From Gordonibacter sp034932485 (GTDB lineage: Bacteria > Actinomycetota > Coriobacteriia > Coriobacteriales > Eggerthellaceae), in NCBI GenBank assembly GCA_034932485.1, contig JAYFOQ010000015.1, positions 1 through 64,000 of the forward strand: DNA of 64,000 nucleotides. The letters run 5' to 3'. A program made the position numbers and the translations under genes. Below, piece by piece: positions 33,658-40,698 of the stretch (its first letter is position 1; each line of letters starts with the position of its first letter). The notes beneath the pieces are model-generated. The model saw nothing but the letters and a program-made list of their open reading frames with translations, had not been told where the DNA came from and searched no databases.

Positions 33658-33847
33658 GTTGAAGGAGGGCCCCTTTAACCTGGCGTCTCATGCTTGTTGG
33701 GTCGAAAGCCGCAGCGGAGAACCCTGGGTTTCCTGGTCTGGAGGGTGAAACCGCCGTCACGCTTTACGGCAGGTGGCCGTGAGTGGGCTGCATCAGGAAA
33801 CCTGCAAACCTACGAACCCCGAGCTCAATGAGTCTCGGGGTTCGTCC
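33658..33847 (+). ncRNA. candidate structured RNA downstream of the DUF4179 gene
   Basis: In a 265-base gap a multi-helix RNA can be drawn. GGTTTCCTG (33727-33735) pairs perfectly with CAGGAAACC (33794-33802), enclosing a hairpin with GCCGT/ACGGC at 33753-33770, extended by ACC/GGT. A 12-bp hairpin (ACGAACCCCGAG / CTCGGGGTTCGT) follows. No reading frame or downstream same-strand gene explains it. GGTGAAACC-like loops recall riboswitches, but I cannot assign a class. Confidence 0.5.
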
Positions 33848-33850
33848 TTG
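33811..33850 (+). terminator. hairpin ending the structured RNA region
   Basis: ACGAACCCCGAG and CTCGGGGTTCGT form a 12-bp perfect stem with a ten-base loop, followed by CCTTG rather than a clean T-run. It probably terminates the DUF4179 transcript or a separate RNA. Confidence 0.6.
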
Positions 33851-33922
33851 AAAGGTGAGCACGGGATGGTTGGCTACGTTGCATGCGCGCTGGCTGCTCT
33901 GAAAGGCCAGCCAGCGCGGAGT

Positions 33923-34330
33923 CTATTTCCCCACTAGCTTCTTGAGACCGCTTGCCGCAAGGGCCACGCCGCCGCCGATGGCCAAAAGGCCGGGGCCGGG
34001 CAGGATGAGCATAGGCACGCCCACCAGTGCAATCGCGCTTCCCGCAACCAGCTGCACGGCGCCCGAGGCGCGGCTTGGCTTCTTGGCTGCGGCAGCTGCC
34101 CGCGCGTCGCCGATAACGGTTGCCTGGACTACGGGTGGTGTCCTGTGAAATCCAGCTTCTTTGGGTTGGGCTGCTTTGCGCCCGTACGAAGGGGTGCGGA
34201 AAGCGCCGGGGTTGGTGCCGCTATTCTTGTTCGCCGCATTCTCTGTCGTGCTGGCGGCAGCGGTGTTCTTTGGCGAGCCTTGTGTGCTGGCGACAGGGGT
34301 GACGTCGATGATGGGCTCTGATGCGCTCAT
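33923..34330 (-). CDS. small PGPGW-like membrane protein
   Basis: A 135-residue protein. The N-terminal 90 residues are Ala/Thr/Pro-rich and probably disordered. The C-terminus has a hydrophobic hairpin of two short helices joined by 'LPGPGLLAIGGG', the turn that defines PGPGW-type putative transmembrane proteins (with Leu in place of Trp). It ends in Lys-Leu-Val-Gly-Lys. It is alone on this strand. No function is known. Confidence 0.65.
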   Translation of the reverse strand: MSASEPIIDVTPVASTQGSPKNTAAASTTENAANKNSGTNPGAFRTPSYGRKAAQPKEAGFHRTPPVVQATVIGDARAAAAAKKPSRASGAVQLVAGSAIALVGVPMLILPGPGLLAIGGGVALAASGLKKLVGK

Positions 34331-34713
34331 AGTCTTACCTCGTTCGAATCAAGCTGCTTGCGTCTGTTTCCTGTGATTATAGGGGCGCGTTGCGCCTTTC
34401 GTGCTCCATCATGCTGCACCTGACGTATTCGTCACCGTTCGGTAACGAATTCCCCGAGGTTTCTTCAAACGACCCGCATTCACGTGTCTTTCGAATAAAA
34501 AGGGCGATTACTTTTTGAACGCACGCTAAACAGTCTATCGATCCAAGTGGAATTACCCTTCGTTTTACCTCGTTACTTACGACTATATGCGATACACTAC
34601 TGAACATGAGGTTTCTTGTACGCGTTAGCTAGTTTGTGTAGGCTCGACTGTGGTTCGCGCCTGAATATAAACAAGTAAGGCGTGGCCACACAACAGGAAA
34701 GTTGGTGGTCAAC
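34331..34713. other. intergenic region upstream of the EF-G-like gene
   Basis: A 383-base divergent gap between the PGPGW-like gene (minus) and the EF-G-like gene (plus). AT-rich promoter-like sequence is visible near 34580-34600, but no clear -35/-10 pair, RNA gene or coding region was found. Confidence 0.5.
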
Positions 34714-36786
34714 ATGGCAGCTCCTGCTACCGAACACGTGCGAAACATTGTGCTGGTGGGCCAAGACGGCGCCGGCAAGACATCGCTCGCCGAAGCGATG
34801 CTGCACGTAAGTGGTCGTACGCCCCGCATGGGTACGACTCACGACGGGAAATCCTACCTCGACTATGACGATGAGGAGATCCGGCGCAAATTTACTCTCG
34901 GCACCTCTATTGCTCCTGTCCCCTACAAAGATTTCAAGATTAATCTACTGGACACCTCCGGACATCCTGATTTTATTGGCGACACGTTGGCTACCATGCA
35001 GGCAGCCGAAATGGCGCTTTTCGTAATCGATGCTGTTGCTGGCCCGCAGGTTATGACCACCAAACTATGGCGCGAAGCCGAAAATATGCGCTTATCTCGT
35101 GCTGTGTTCATCAACCATATCGATAGAGAAAATGCCGATTTTGATACAGCCATGGCACTTTTACATGCCCGTTTCGGCTCGCGTTTGGGCCCGGTAACTA
35201 TCCCTATTGGCGTGGATGCCGACTTTAAGGGTGTTATTGACATTATTCGCATGAAGGCCCGCTATTTTGATCCGGGTAGTGAAGCTGAACGTATTGAGGA
35301 TATTCCCGCCGATTTCATTGAAGTGGCGCAAGCTGCGCGCGACAAATTGTGCGACCTTGTAGCTGAGGCTGACGACGAACTGATGATGAAGTATCTAGAT
35401 GGCGAAGAGCAGCTAACGCAAGAGGAGCTAGAGCAACTCCTAGATAAAGCCATTGCTCAAGAGTTATTTATTCCGGTGTTCGTTGGGTCTACTATTATTG
35501 AGCAGGGCATCCAGGGTGTTATGGAAGATATTGCTACCTACTTCCCCCACCCGCGGCACCATGGTAGATTCCGCTTGGCCAACGGCGAAGAAACCACCGT
35601 TGACGAAAATGGTGAGCCTGCAGCATTCGTGTTCAAGACGGTATCAGATCCCTTTGTCGGAAGGCTGAGCTTCCTTAAGGTTATTTCTGGCGTGCTGGAG
35701 CCAGGTATGGAGCTAGTTAATGCGCGCACTGCTAAGAAAGATCGTATTGGGCACCTGTACGTGATGATGGGTAAAGAATCCAACGACGTAAAAAGTGCCA
35801 AAGCGGGTGACATTATTGTTGTGCCGAAACTGACCGAGGCCCGCACTGGCGACACCTTGTCGAAATCGGGATTGATCGCTATCGATCCACTGCCGCTGCC
35901 TAAGCCCCAGTATCCGGTGGCTATTGAAGCGGTAAACAAAAAGGACGAGGATAAATTAGGCACGTTCTTGGCGCGCGCTGCCGAGACTGACCCCACTTTA
36001 CAGATTAATCGTAGCGAGGAAACTCATCAGACAGTTATTACTGCTATGGGCGAAGCCCAGGTGGAAACGCTGTTGGCACGTCTAAAAGAACAGACGGGCG
36101 TTGAAGCGAAGCTTATCCCTGTACGTATTCCGTATCGCGAAACCATCCGCAAGATTGCCGAGGCGCAGGGACGCCACAAGAAGCAGACGGGCGGTGCTGG
36201 GCAGTTTGGCGATTGCTGGTTGCGCCTTGAGCCAAACCCGGGTGGTGGTTACGAGTTCCTCGACGAAATCGTGGGTGGTAGAATTCCGCGAGGTTATCTG
36301 CCCGCCATCGACAAAGGTGTGCAAGACGCCATGCGTGAGGGCTTTTTGGCCGGTTATCCTATGGAAGACATCAAGTGTGCCGTATATGACGGTAGCTATC
36401 ATGCCGTAGACTCCAACGAAATGGCGTTCAAGATTGCCGCGCGTGTCGGCTTCCGCGCTGCCTGCGAGAAAGCTGACGCTATCTTGCTCGAGCCAATGGC
36501 GAATCTTTCGGTGACCGTTGGTGAGGAGTATGCTGGCGCCGTCATGGGTGACATCTCTACGCGTCGTGGGCGCATTGTAGGTACCGATTCCAATGATGCG
36601 GGCGATACGGTTATTATTATGCGCGTGCCGTATGCCGAGGTGGTTGCCTACACAAAGGATCTGCGCTCCATCACGCGCGGCAGCGGCTCCTATCTTTTGG
36701 AGCTCGAAGGCTACGAGCAGGCTCCAGCTGAGGTGACAAAAAAGCTGGTTGAGGAATACCAAGCCGCAAGGGCTGCAGGAAACTAA
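34714..36786 (+). CDS. elongation factor G-like GTPase (EF-G2 type)
   Basis: A 690-residue translational GTPase. G1 is Gly16-Gln-Asp-Gly-Ala-Gly-Lys-Thr-Ser24, where canonical EF-G has a His in place of Gln. G3 is 'DTSGHPDF' (usually DTPGH) and G4 is 'NHIDR' instead of NKxD. Domains II-V follow, ending with 'RGSGSYLLELEGYEQAP'. These departures are typical of the EF-G-like paralogues of actinobacteria, which hydrolyse GTP but are not the main translocase. ATG 34714 is preferred; TTG 34702 and GTG 34705 are in frame upstream. The gene is monocistronic, with a strong terminator behind it. Confidence 0.88.
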   Translation: MAAPATEHVRNIVLVGQDGAGKTSLAEAMLHVSGRTPRMGTTHDGKSYLDYDDEEIRRKFTLGTSIAPVPYKDFKINLLDTSGHPDFIGDTLATMQAAEMALFVIDAVAGPQVMTTKLWREAENMRLSRAVFINHIDRENADFDTAMALLHARFGSRLGPVTIPIGVDADFKGVIDIIRMKARYFDPGSEAERIEDIPADFIEVAQAARDKLCDLVAEADDELMMKYLDGEEQLTQEELEQLLDKAIAQELFIPVFVGSTIIEQGIQGVMEDIATYFPHPRHHGRFRLANGEETTVDENGEPAAFVFKTVSDPFVGRLSFLKVISGVLEPGMELVNARTAKKDRIGHLYVMMGKESNDVKSAKAGDIIVVPKLTEARTGDTLSKSGLIAIDPLPLPKPQYPVAIEAVNKKDEDKLGTFLARAAETDPTLQINRSEETHQTVITAMGEAQVETLLARLKEQTGVEAKLIPVRIPYRETIRKIAEAQGRHKKQTGGAGQFGDCWLRLEPNPGGGYEFLDEIVGGRIPRGYLPAIDKGVQDAMREGFLAGYPMEDIKCAVYDGSYHAVDSNEMAFKIAARVGFRAACEKADAILLEPMANLSVTVGEEYAGAVMGDISTRRGRIVGTDSNDAGDTVIIMRVPYAEVVAYTKDLRSITRGSGSYLLELEGYEQAPAEVTKKLVEEYQAARAAGN

Positions 36787-36809
36787 TCCGATTCGCAACA
36801 AGTAAGTTC

Positions 36810-36848
36810 AGAAGGGGCCACCTGGTATGAAGTGGCCCCTTCTTTACG
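36810..36848 (+). terminator. terminator of the EF-G-like gene
   Basis: AGAAGGGGCCAC and GTGGCCCCTTCT form a 12-bp perfect stem with a ten-base loop, followed by TTTACG. It begins about 24 bases after the stop. Confidence 0.85.
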
Positions 36849-36897
36849 TACAGGGTGTGTGTAAAAAAGTCCTATAAGTCGCAAAAACTGCGCTCTA

Positions 36898-36921
36898 ACT
36901 CTTTGCTTTAAGTAAAGAGTT
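36898..36921. terminator. hairpin between convergent genes
   Basis: AACTCTTT and AAAGAGTT make an 8-bp perfect stem with an eight-base loop, just beyond the end of the minus-strand SnoaL-like gene. It may terminate that gene. Confidence 0.4.
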
Positions 36922-36928
36922 GCAGATG

Positions 36929-37276
36929 TTACGCTGGGCGTATAACCAGCTCTCGGATAAGGCTGTCGTCTAAGCTGCATACTCCGTCATTGCAGTTCTC
37001 AATCTGAGCGAGTGCGTGGATGATAGCGCCGTTGTAGTTGGCGTAAAAGTTTACCGTGTGTTCGTTCATTACCCGTGCATCCAGCATGCCGAAGCCGCCG
37101 AACATAAACTTGTTATGGAAGAACATCTCGATAGCGTTGCGACCATATACGAATGAGTTTTGGCGTTGCACCATGGAAGGGCAATAGTCGACCAAGCGGC
37201 ATTCTTGGGTAAAGCAAGCTGCAAGCGCGTGATGGTCCTTATTCTGCATTGCGGTAGTGAAATCGTCAATGACCAT
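36929..37276 (-). CDS. SnoaL/NTF2-like protein
   Basis: A 115-residue protein with the NTF2-like cone fold pattern: 'VIDDFTTAMQNKDHHALAACFTQECRLVDYCP' at the N-terminus (helix, helix, then strand), 'GRNAIEMFFHNKF' and a C-terminal beta strand with 'LIRELVIRP'. Proteins of this fold include ketosteroid isomerases and dehydratases as well as non-catalytic members. It lies nine bases after, and probably in the same operon as, the steroid-dehydrogenase-like SDR at 37286-38065, suggesting a shared substrate. The catalytic residues cannot be assigned with certainty. Confidence 0.75.
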   Translation of the reverse strand: MVIDDFTTAMQNKDHHALAACFTQECRLVDYCPSMVQRQNSFVYGRNAIEMFFHNKFMFGGFGMLDARVMNEHTVNFYANYNGAIIHALAQIENCNDGVCSLDDSLIRELVIRPA

Positions 37277-37285
37277 AACTGTCTC

Positions 37286-38065
37286 CTAATACACTTTCTC
37301 GGAATTGAGCAAAGCATCGGTGCCGCCATCCACAAACAGCACTACGCCATTGATGCCGCTTGCCTGTGGAGACGCGATAAACGCCATGGAATTTGCTATT
37401 TCGATAGGATCCATAAGTGGCTCTTCGCCAAAGTGTGTGGGCACAGGGATGGCTTCCATGGCCGCGCGCTGCTCAGGTAGCATGTCGGCAGTCATGGCAG
37501 TGCGTACGTTGCCGGGGGCAATGGCGTTCAAACGCACGCCGCGCGAACCCCAGTCGGCGCTCATGCGACGCACCCAGCGGGCCAATGCGTACTTTGTCGA
37601 AGCGTAGTACACGTGCCCAATGGCGGGGTCGGTGTCTTTCACTAATTCTAGGATGCGGTCCTCGTCGGCTTGATTGTTCAACATACCGGCTACATCCATG
37701 CGCGCAGCACCCTGAGCTATGGAGTTTGACGAGGTAACCACGCAGCTTCCACCACGTTTTTCAAGCAGATCGAATACGCCCATCGCCATTTCGGTAGCGC
37801 CGAAGTAATTAAGCGAGATAATCAGCGAGATAGGCACTTTGCCACCCGATACGCCGGCGTTGCAAATCATGGCGTCGATGCCTTCAGGATAGCGCTCGTG
37901 TAGTTCGGCTAACGCTGCTGCGCGGCCTTCCTTTGTTGCGAGGTTAGCGTTGATATCGCCGTCACGTAGGTCGATATTCACAACCTCGTGACCGTCTTCT
38001 CGCAGAATTTCGGCCGTCTTTGCGCCGATGCCGCTTGATGCTCCGGTGATGACGTAGATGCCCAT
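37286..38065 (-). CDS. short-chain dehydrogenase, 3-alpha-hydroxysteroid dehydrogenase-like
   Basis: A 259-residue SDR. The cofactor motif is Gly8-Ala-Ser-Ser-Gly-Ile-Gly14, the NAD-specifying Asp32 follows the second strand ('VVNIDLRDGD'), and the catalytic set is Ser112-115 region, Tyr154 and Lys158 ('YYASTKYAL'). The sequence 'INANLATKEGRAAALAEL' and 'SLNYFGATEMAMGVFDLL' closely recalls the 3-alpha-hydroxysteroid dehydrogenase/carbonyl reductase of Comamonas, and related enzymes act on bile acids in Eggerthella. ATG 38065; an upstream in-frame start at 38158 is unlikely. Substrate is inferred, not shown. Confidence 0.85.
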   Translation of the reverse strand: MGIYVITGASSGIGAKTAEILREDGHEVVNIDLRDGDINANLATKEGRAAALAELHERYPEGIDAMICNAGVSGGKVPISLIISLNYFGATEMAMGVFDLLEKRGGSCVVTSSNSIAQGAARMDVAGMLNNQADEDRILELVKDTDPAIGHVYYASTKYALARWVRRMSADWGSRGVRLNAIAPGNVRTAMTADMLPEQRAAMEAIPVPTHFGEEPLMDPIEIANSMAFIASPQASGINGVVLFVDGGTDALLNSEKVY

Positions 38066-38234
38066 CGTCGTCCTTTCGTGCGATGCTCGCAGCGCCTCAA
38101 CGAGAAGAAGGAGACCTGTAAGCTTATCGATACACGTTATTATTACCGCGCGTATCATAGCACGTGCTGAGAGGTGCGTTTTGTCGGCGGGGTAAGCGGT
38201 AGAGGAGTTGTCATGTGCGGTGTGTGCCTTTCGC

Positions 38235-38666
38235 TTATTTCCCCTGACGATTACGGTAGCGAGTGAGTGCTTGCTCGTAGCTGCCGGCCGTCTTGTGATA
38301 ATAGATAGTGTAGGCGGCCGTCATTGCGGCGAGGGTAACCAAGAATATGAGGACGAAAGTTCCCCATGTTTCCGGTTGATCATCGGGTAACCACGCGCCT
38401 ATCTTTGCGCTGGATGCAATCACAGGCAAGGCGGTTGCGCCAAAGCAGGCGATGCGTAGGGGATACGCCAGCTTCTTCACTATTGCGCCGCTGAACCACA
38501 AAGCTTGTAATATTCCTATTCCAATGGTAATAGTTAATAAGGATAAGGTTAGATTCAGTCCGTAACTTGGGCCAGCGAAGAGGTAGCCTAGGGCAAGGCA
38601 GATGATCATTGCAAGTGTAAAAAAGACGCAGATAGAAAATACAGTTTGCTTCGCGAGTGCTTTCAT
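38235..38666 (-). CDS. DUF3021-type membrane protein
   Basis: A 143-residue protein with four predicted membrane helices ('FSICVFFTLAMIICLALGYL', 'LTLSLLTITIGIGILQALWF', a third near 72-90, and 'WGTFVLIFLVTLAAMTAAY') and a basic C-terminal tail. This is the DUF3021 pattern. Such genes lie directly downstream of LytTR regulator genes, as here, and may control the regulator's activity at the membrane. It starts with AAGGAGC upstream. Confidence 0.78.
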   Translation of the reverse strand: MKALAKQTVFSICVFFTLAMIICLALGYLFAGPSYGLNLTLSLLTITIGIGILQALWFSGAIVKKLAYPLRIACFGATALPVIASSAKIGAWLPDDQPETWGTFVLIFLVTLAAMTAAYTIYYHKTAGSYEQALTRYRNRQGK

Positions 38667-38808
38667 AGGATGCTCCTTGCTGAGAGATTGGTGTGGTGTT
38701 GAGGAATGCTTGTTTGGATGGTTTGCGGCGGTTGTTTGAGGGACTCAAATTGACTATGAGGAAAGGACGATCCGGCAGCTTGGAGGCTTAAGGGCATTAC
38801 AGCCTTCC

Positions 38809-39246
38809 TCATAGGCCGATCTTTTTCTTGATGCTCGGCGCATACTGGCGCGAGACAATAGTTGCTTCACCGTTGTCCAAAAGCAATTGGATGCGGGCGT
38901 TGTCGAAGGGTTTAATGCCCTTTACGTGGTCGAAGTTTACGAGCATTTGCTTGGAGACACGTATAAATTCGGAGCCGGCAAGCTTGTCTTCTGCCTCATA
39001 GAGACGCAGTGACGTTTTCAGCACGGAGTCGCAGGTGTAGAGAAACGTAGTGCCATCTACAGTTTCGATATATAACACCTCTTCGGCTGGTACGATAAAA
39101 GTTGCCCCGCTGCGCTCTCCAGTAAGTTTACGATCAAACACGCTCAGTGTTGCCGCAATGCGCTGCACGCGGTCGTCGATGCGAGGACATACGATGGCAA
39201 CCTCGATATCGGTGAGCGTCGGTTTCTCGGAAATTGTTACGTTCAT
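38809..39246 (-). CDS. LytTR-family transcriptional regulator
   Basis: A 145-residue DNA-binding protein. The LytTR domain occupies about residues 40-145 ('GATFIVPAEEVLYIETVDGTTFLY', 'EFIRVSKQMLVNFDHVKGI', 'ATIVSRQYAPSIKKKIGL'). No receiver domain is present, so it is of the LytTR-DUF3021 pair type rather than a response regulator. A pair of 9-bp direct repeats 21 bases apart, about 86-115 bases upstream of its start, fits LytTR binding and implies autoregulation. Confidence 0.88.
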   Translation of the reverse strand: MNVTISEKPTLTDIEVAIVCPRIDDRVQRIAATLSVFDRKLTGERSGATFIVPAEEVLYIETVDGTTFLYTCDSVLKTSLRLYEAEDKLAGSEFIRVSKQMLVNFDHVKGIKPFDNARIQLLLDNGEATIVSRQYAPSIKKKIGL

Positions 39247-39331
39247 GTATTGCCTAACGTCGCAGGGTTGAGAGATTGGCCAATGGCGCCAGTATGCCGA
39301 AGGGGATTGGAGCGCGCAAGACTAACCCGTC

Positions 39332-39361
39332 TAACTTGCATCCAGCCGGTCGTAAGTTGCA
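39332..39361. promoter_or_regulatory. LytTR binding site (9-bp direct repeats)
   Basis: TAACTTGCA (39332-39340) and TAAGTTGCA (39353-39361) are 9-base direct repeats with one mismatch, separated by exactly 12 bases. This is the spacing bound by LytTR dimers. They lie upstream of the LytTR gene starting at 39246. Confidence 0.65.
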
Positions 39362-39534
39362 ACGCTTTCTCGACACCATGTCAGGATGGCTGCAAACGAA
39401 GCTCTAGCAGCATATCGTGCATATCGACCGAAGAGGCTTGCCAACATGAGCTGCGATGTTTCGATTGTCATCGATAGGTAGGTCGCCTTGGTTGAGCGTC
39501 ATTCCGCAATAAGATGGGTGTGCTTCCGCTTTCA

Positions 39535-39570
39535 GACGTGCTGGCAGATTGCCGATAGACGTTTGAGCTG
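39535..39570 (+). promoter_or_regulatory. promoter of the yjdF leader
   Basis: TGCTATCAT near 39572-39580 resembles an extended -10 and TTGCCG near 39548 a -35, placing transcription start just before the yjdF riboswitch. Confidence 0.4.
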
Positions 39571-39582
39571 TGCTATCATGGT

Positions 39583-39705
39583 GCCGCGCAAAGATAAAAA
39601 CACGGTCCGGTCGGTAGTCCGGGCGCAAAGTATCACATCGCGGCTTTGTCAGTAACCTGCCTCCTTGGTTGTCCGTTCTTCGCGGTACGACAACACATAA
39701 AGGAG
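39583..39705 (+). promoter_or_regulatory. yjdF motif riboswitch
   Basis: The leader of the yjdF gene contains the expected elements. GTCCGG and CCGGGC flank a TCGGTAGT loop, GCAAAG occurs twice around this hairpin, and GTTGTC/GACAAC form a later stem just before the AAAGGAGG ribosome binding site. This agrees with the yjdF RNA, which controls translation of yjdF in response to azaaromatic compounds in other bacteria. Class assignment rests on the gene downstream and remembered consensus. Confidence 0.75.
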
Positions 39706-39710
39706 GAACT

Positions 39711-40148
39711 ATGCAAGTCACCACTTCTTCGACGTTGACGTTGCTACATGACGGCCAATTCTGGGTCGGCATCTGCGAGCATGAGGAAAACGGCAGCTAC
39801 AGCGCATGTCGTATCGTGTTTGGCGCAACCGAGCCGGCGGACACCGAGATCCTGGCGTTTGTTTGCCGAAGCTGGGCGACGCTCGTCTTCGATATTGCGG
39901 CCGACGATGCGCTGCCGTGCGCATCAAGCCTGCTCGCTCACGCAAACCCGAAGCGTCGCCAACGCGAGGCGAAAAAGCTTGTGGGGCAATCCGGTGTAGG
40001 TACGAAAGCCCAGCAGGCAATGAGTGCCGGCTATGAGGCACGCAAGGTTGAACGAAGGGCGGACGCGCGCATTGCCCGTCAGGTCGAAGCTGAGCGACGA
40101 TTCAGGCTCAAGCAGGCTAAACGCAAAGAAAAACACAAGGGCCGCTAG
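39711..40148 (+). CDS. yjdF: YjdF family protein (DUF2992)
   Basis: A 145-residue protein. The N-terminal 'TLLHDGQFWVGICE' and the middle 'FGATEPADTEILAFV' match YjdF, and the long basic C-terminal helix ('GTKAQQAM', 'RFRLKQAKRKEKHKGR') is typical of the family. Molecular function is unknown. It is linked to detoxification of nitrogen heterocycles because the riboswitch ligand class consists of azaaromatic molecules. ATG 39711 follows AAAGGAGG, the element the leader RNA would hide. Confidence 0.9.
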   Translation: MQVTTSSTLTLLHDGQFWVGICEHEENGSYSACRIVFGATEPADTEILAFVCRSWATLVFDIAADDALPCASSLLAHANPKRRQREAKKLVGQSGVGTKAQQAMSAGYEARKVERRADARIARQVEAERRFRLKQAKRKEKHKGR

Positions 40149-40309
40149 AGGCGTTAGATCGTATGTTGAGGAGATATATTGCAAAAGAGACTGTATGCGA
40201 AAATGCGGTGACGCACGGTGTCGCGTAGCGTGCCCGCATTTTGTAGCGTGCGTACATTCCGCAGCTGTGTTTCGAGGCAAAAGTAGCCAGAGCAAAAAAT
40301 ATAGGCTGA

Positions 40310-40473
40310 TTTGGCGAATTGGAACGGTTATGTACTCGGATTCAACGTGGGCAGACGTGCTTGTGATGTACCTACTATCGTATGGCCTGATCAGAAGACT
40401 GGTGCTTTTTGCCACTTGATTATCGGTTGAATTGTTTGCGAATTTTGAGTACATAGTCGTTTCGATTCGCCAA
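40310..40473. repeat. MITE-like element: 28-bp imperfect inverted repeats around a 108-base core
   Basis: The left arm (starting TTTGGCGAATTGGAACGG and ending GTACTC) and the right arm (starting GAGTACATA and ending TTCGCCAAA) are inverted copies matching at 24 of 28 positions by eye. The core has no open reading frame. The shape is that of a small non-autonomous transposable element or a large stem-loop repeat. Confidence 0.55.
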
Positions 40474-40520
40474 ATTGGTTCGAAAAAATCGCCCGGAGGC
40501 AAATCGCTAGAAAAATCACC

Positions 40521-40559
40521 CAAGCACGAATGCCAAGCACGAATGCCAAGCACAGATCC
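40521..40559. repeat. 13-base tandem repeat
   Basis: CAAGCACGAATGC occurs twice in tandem (40521-40533, 40534-40546), followed by a diverged third copy. Non-coding. Confidence 0.7.
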
Positions 40560-40698
40560 CCCCGAATCCGAGGCATTACCAGAACCTAAGGTACCCCTGA
40601 GAATACCGTCGTCCTAGCCCTAAACACTCCGAATACGAAGCAGCTGCTCTAAATGCAAAACGCTCCCTCTCGCACAAGGCGAACCTCGATGGTAAGCT

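Larger units (their letters stand above)
40149..40698. other. 550-base gene-poor region with repeats
   Basis: No supported gene is found between yjdF and the AbiEi-like gene. The region holds a 28-base imperfect inverted repeat (40310-40337 and 40446-40473) and a 13-base tandem duplication (40521-40546), described separately. Confidence 0.6.

Noticed and set aside
33658..33847. Assignment of the structured RNA to a cobalamin, molybdenum-cofactor or FMN riboswitch
   Set aside because: Some short motifs recall these classes, but the conserved cores do not align by eye and no regulated gene follows.
40521..40559. Short tandem repeats considered as a CRISPR array
   Set aside because: Only two 13-base copies in direct tandem without spacers, and no cas genes in the window.
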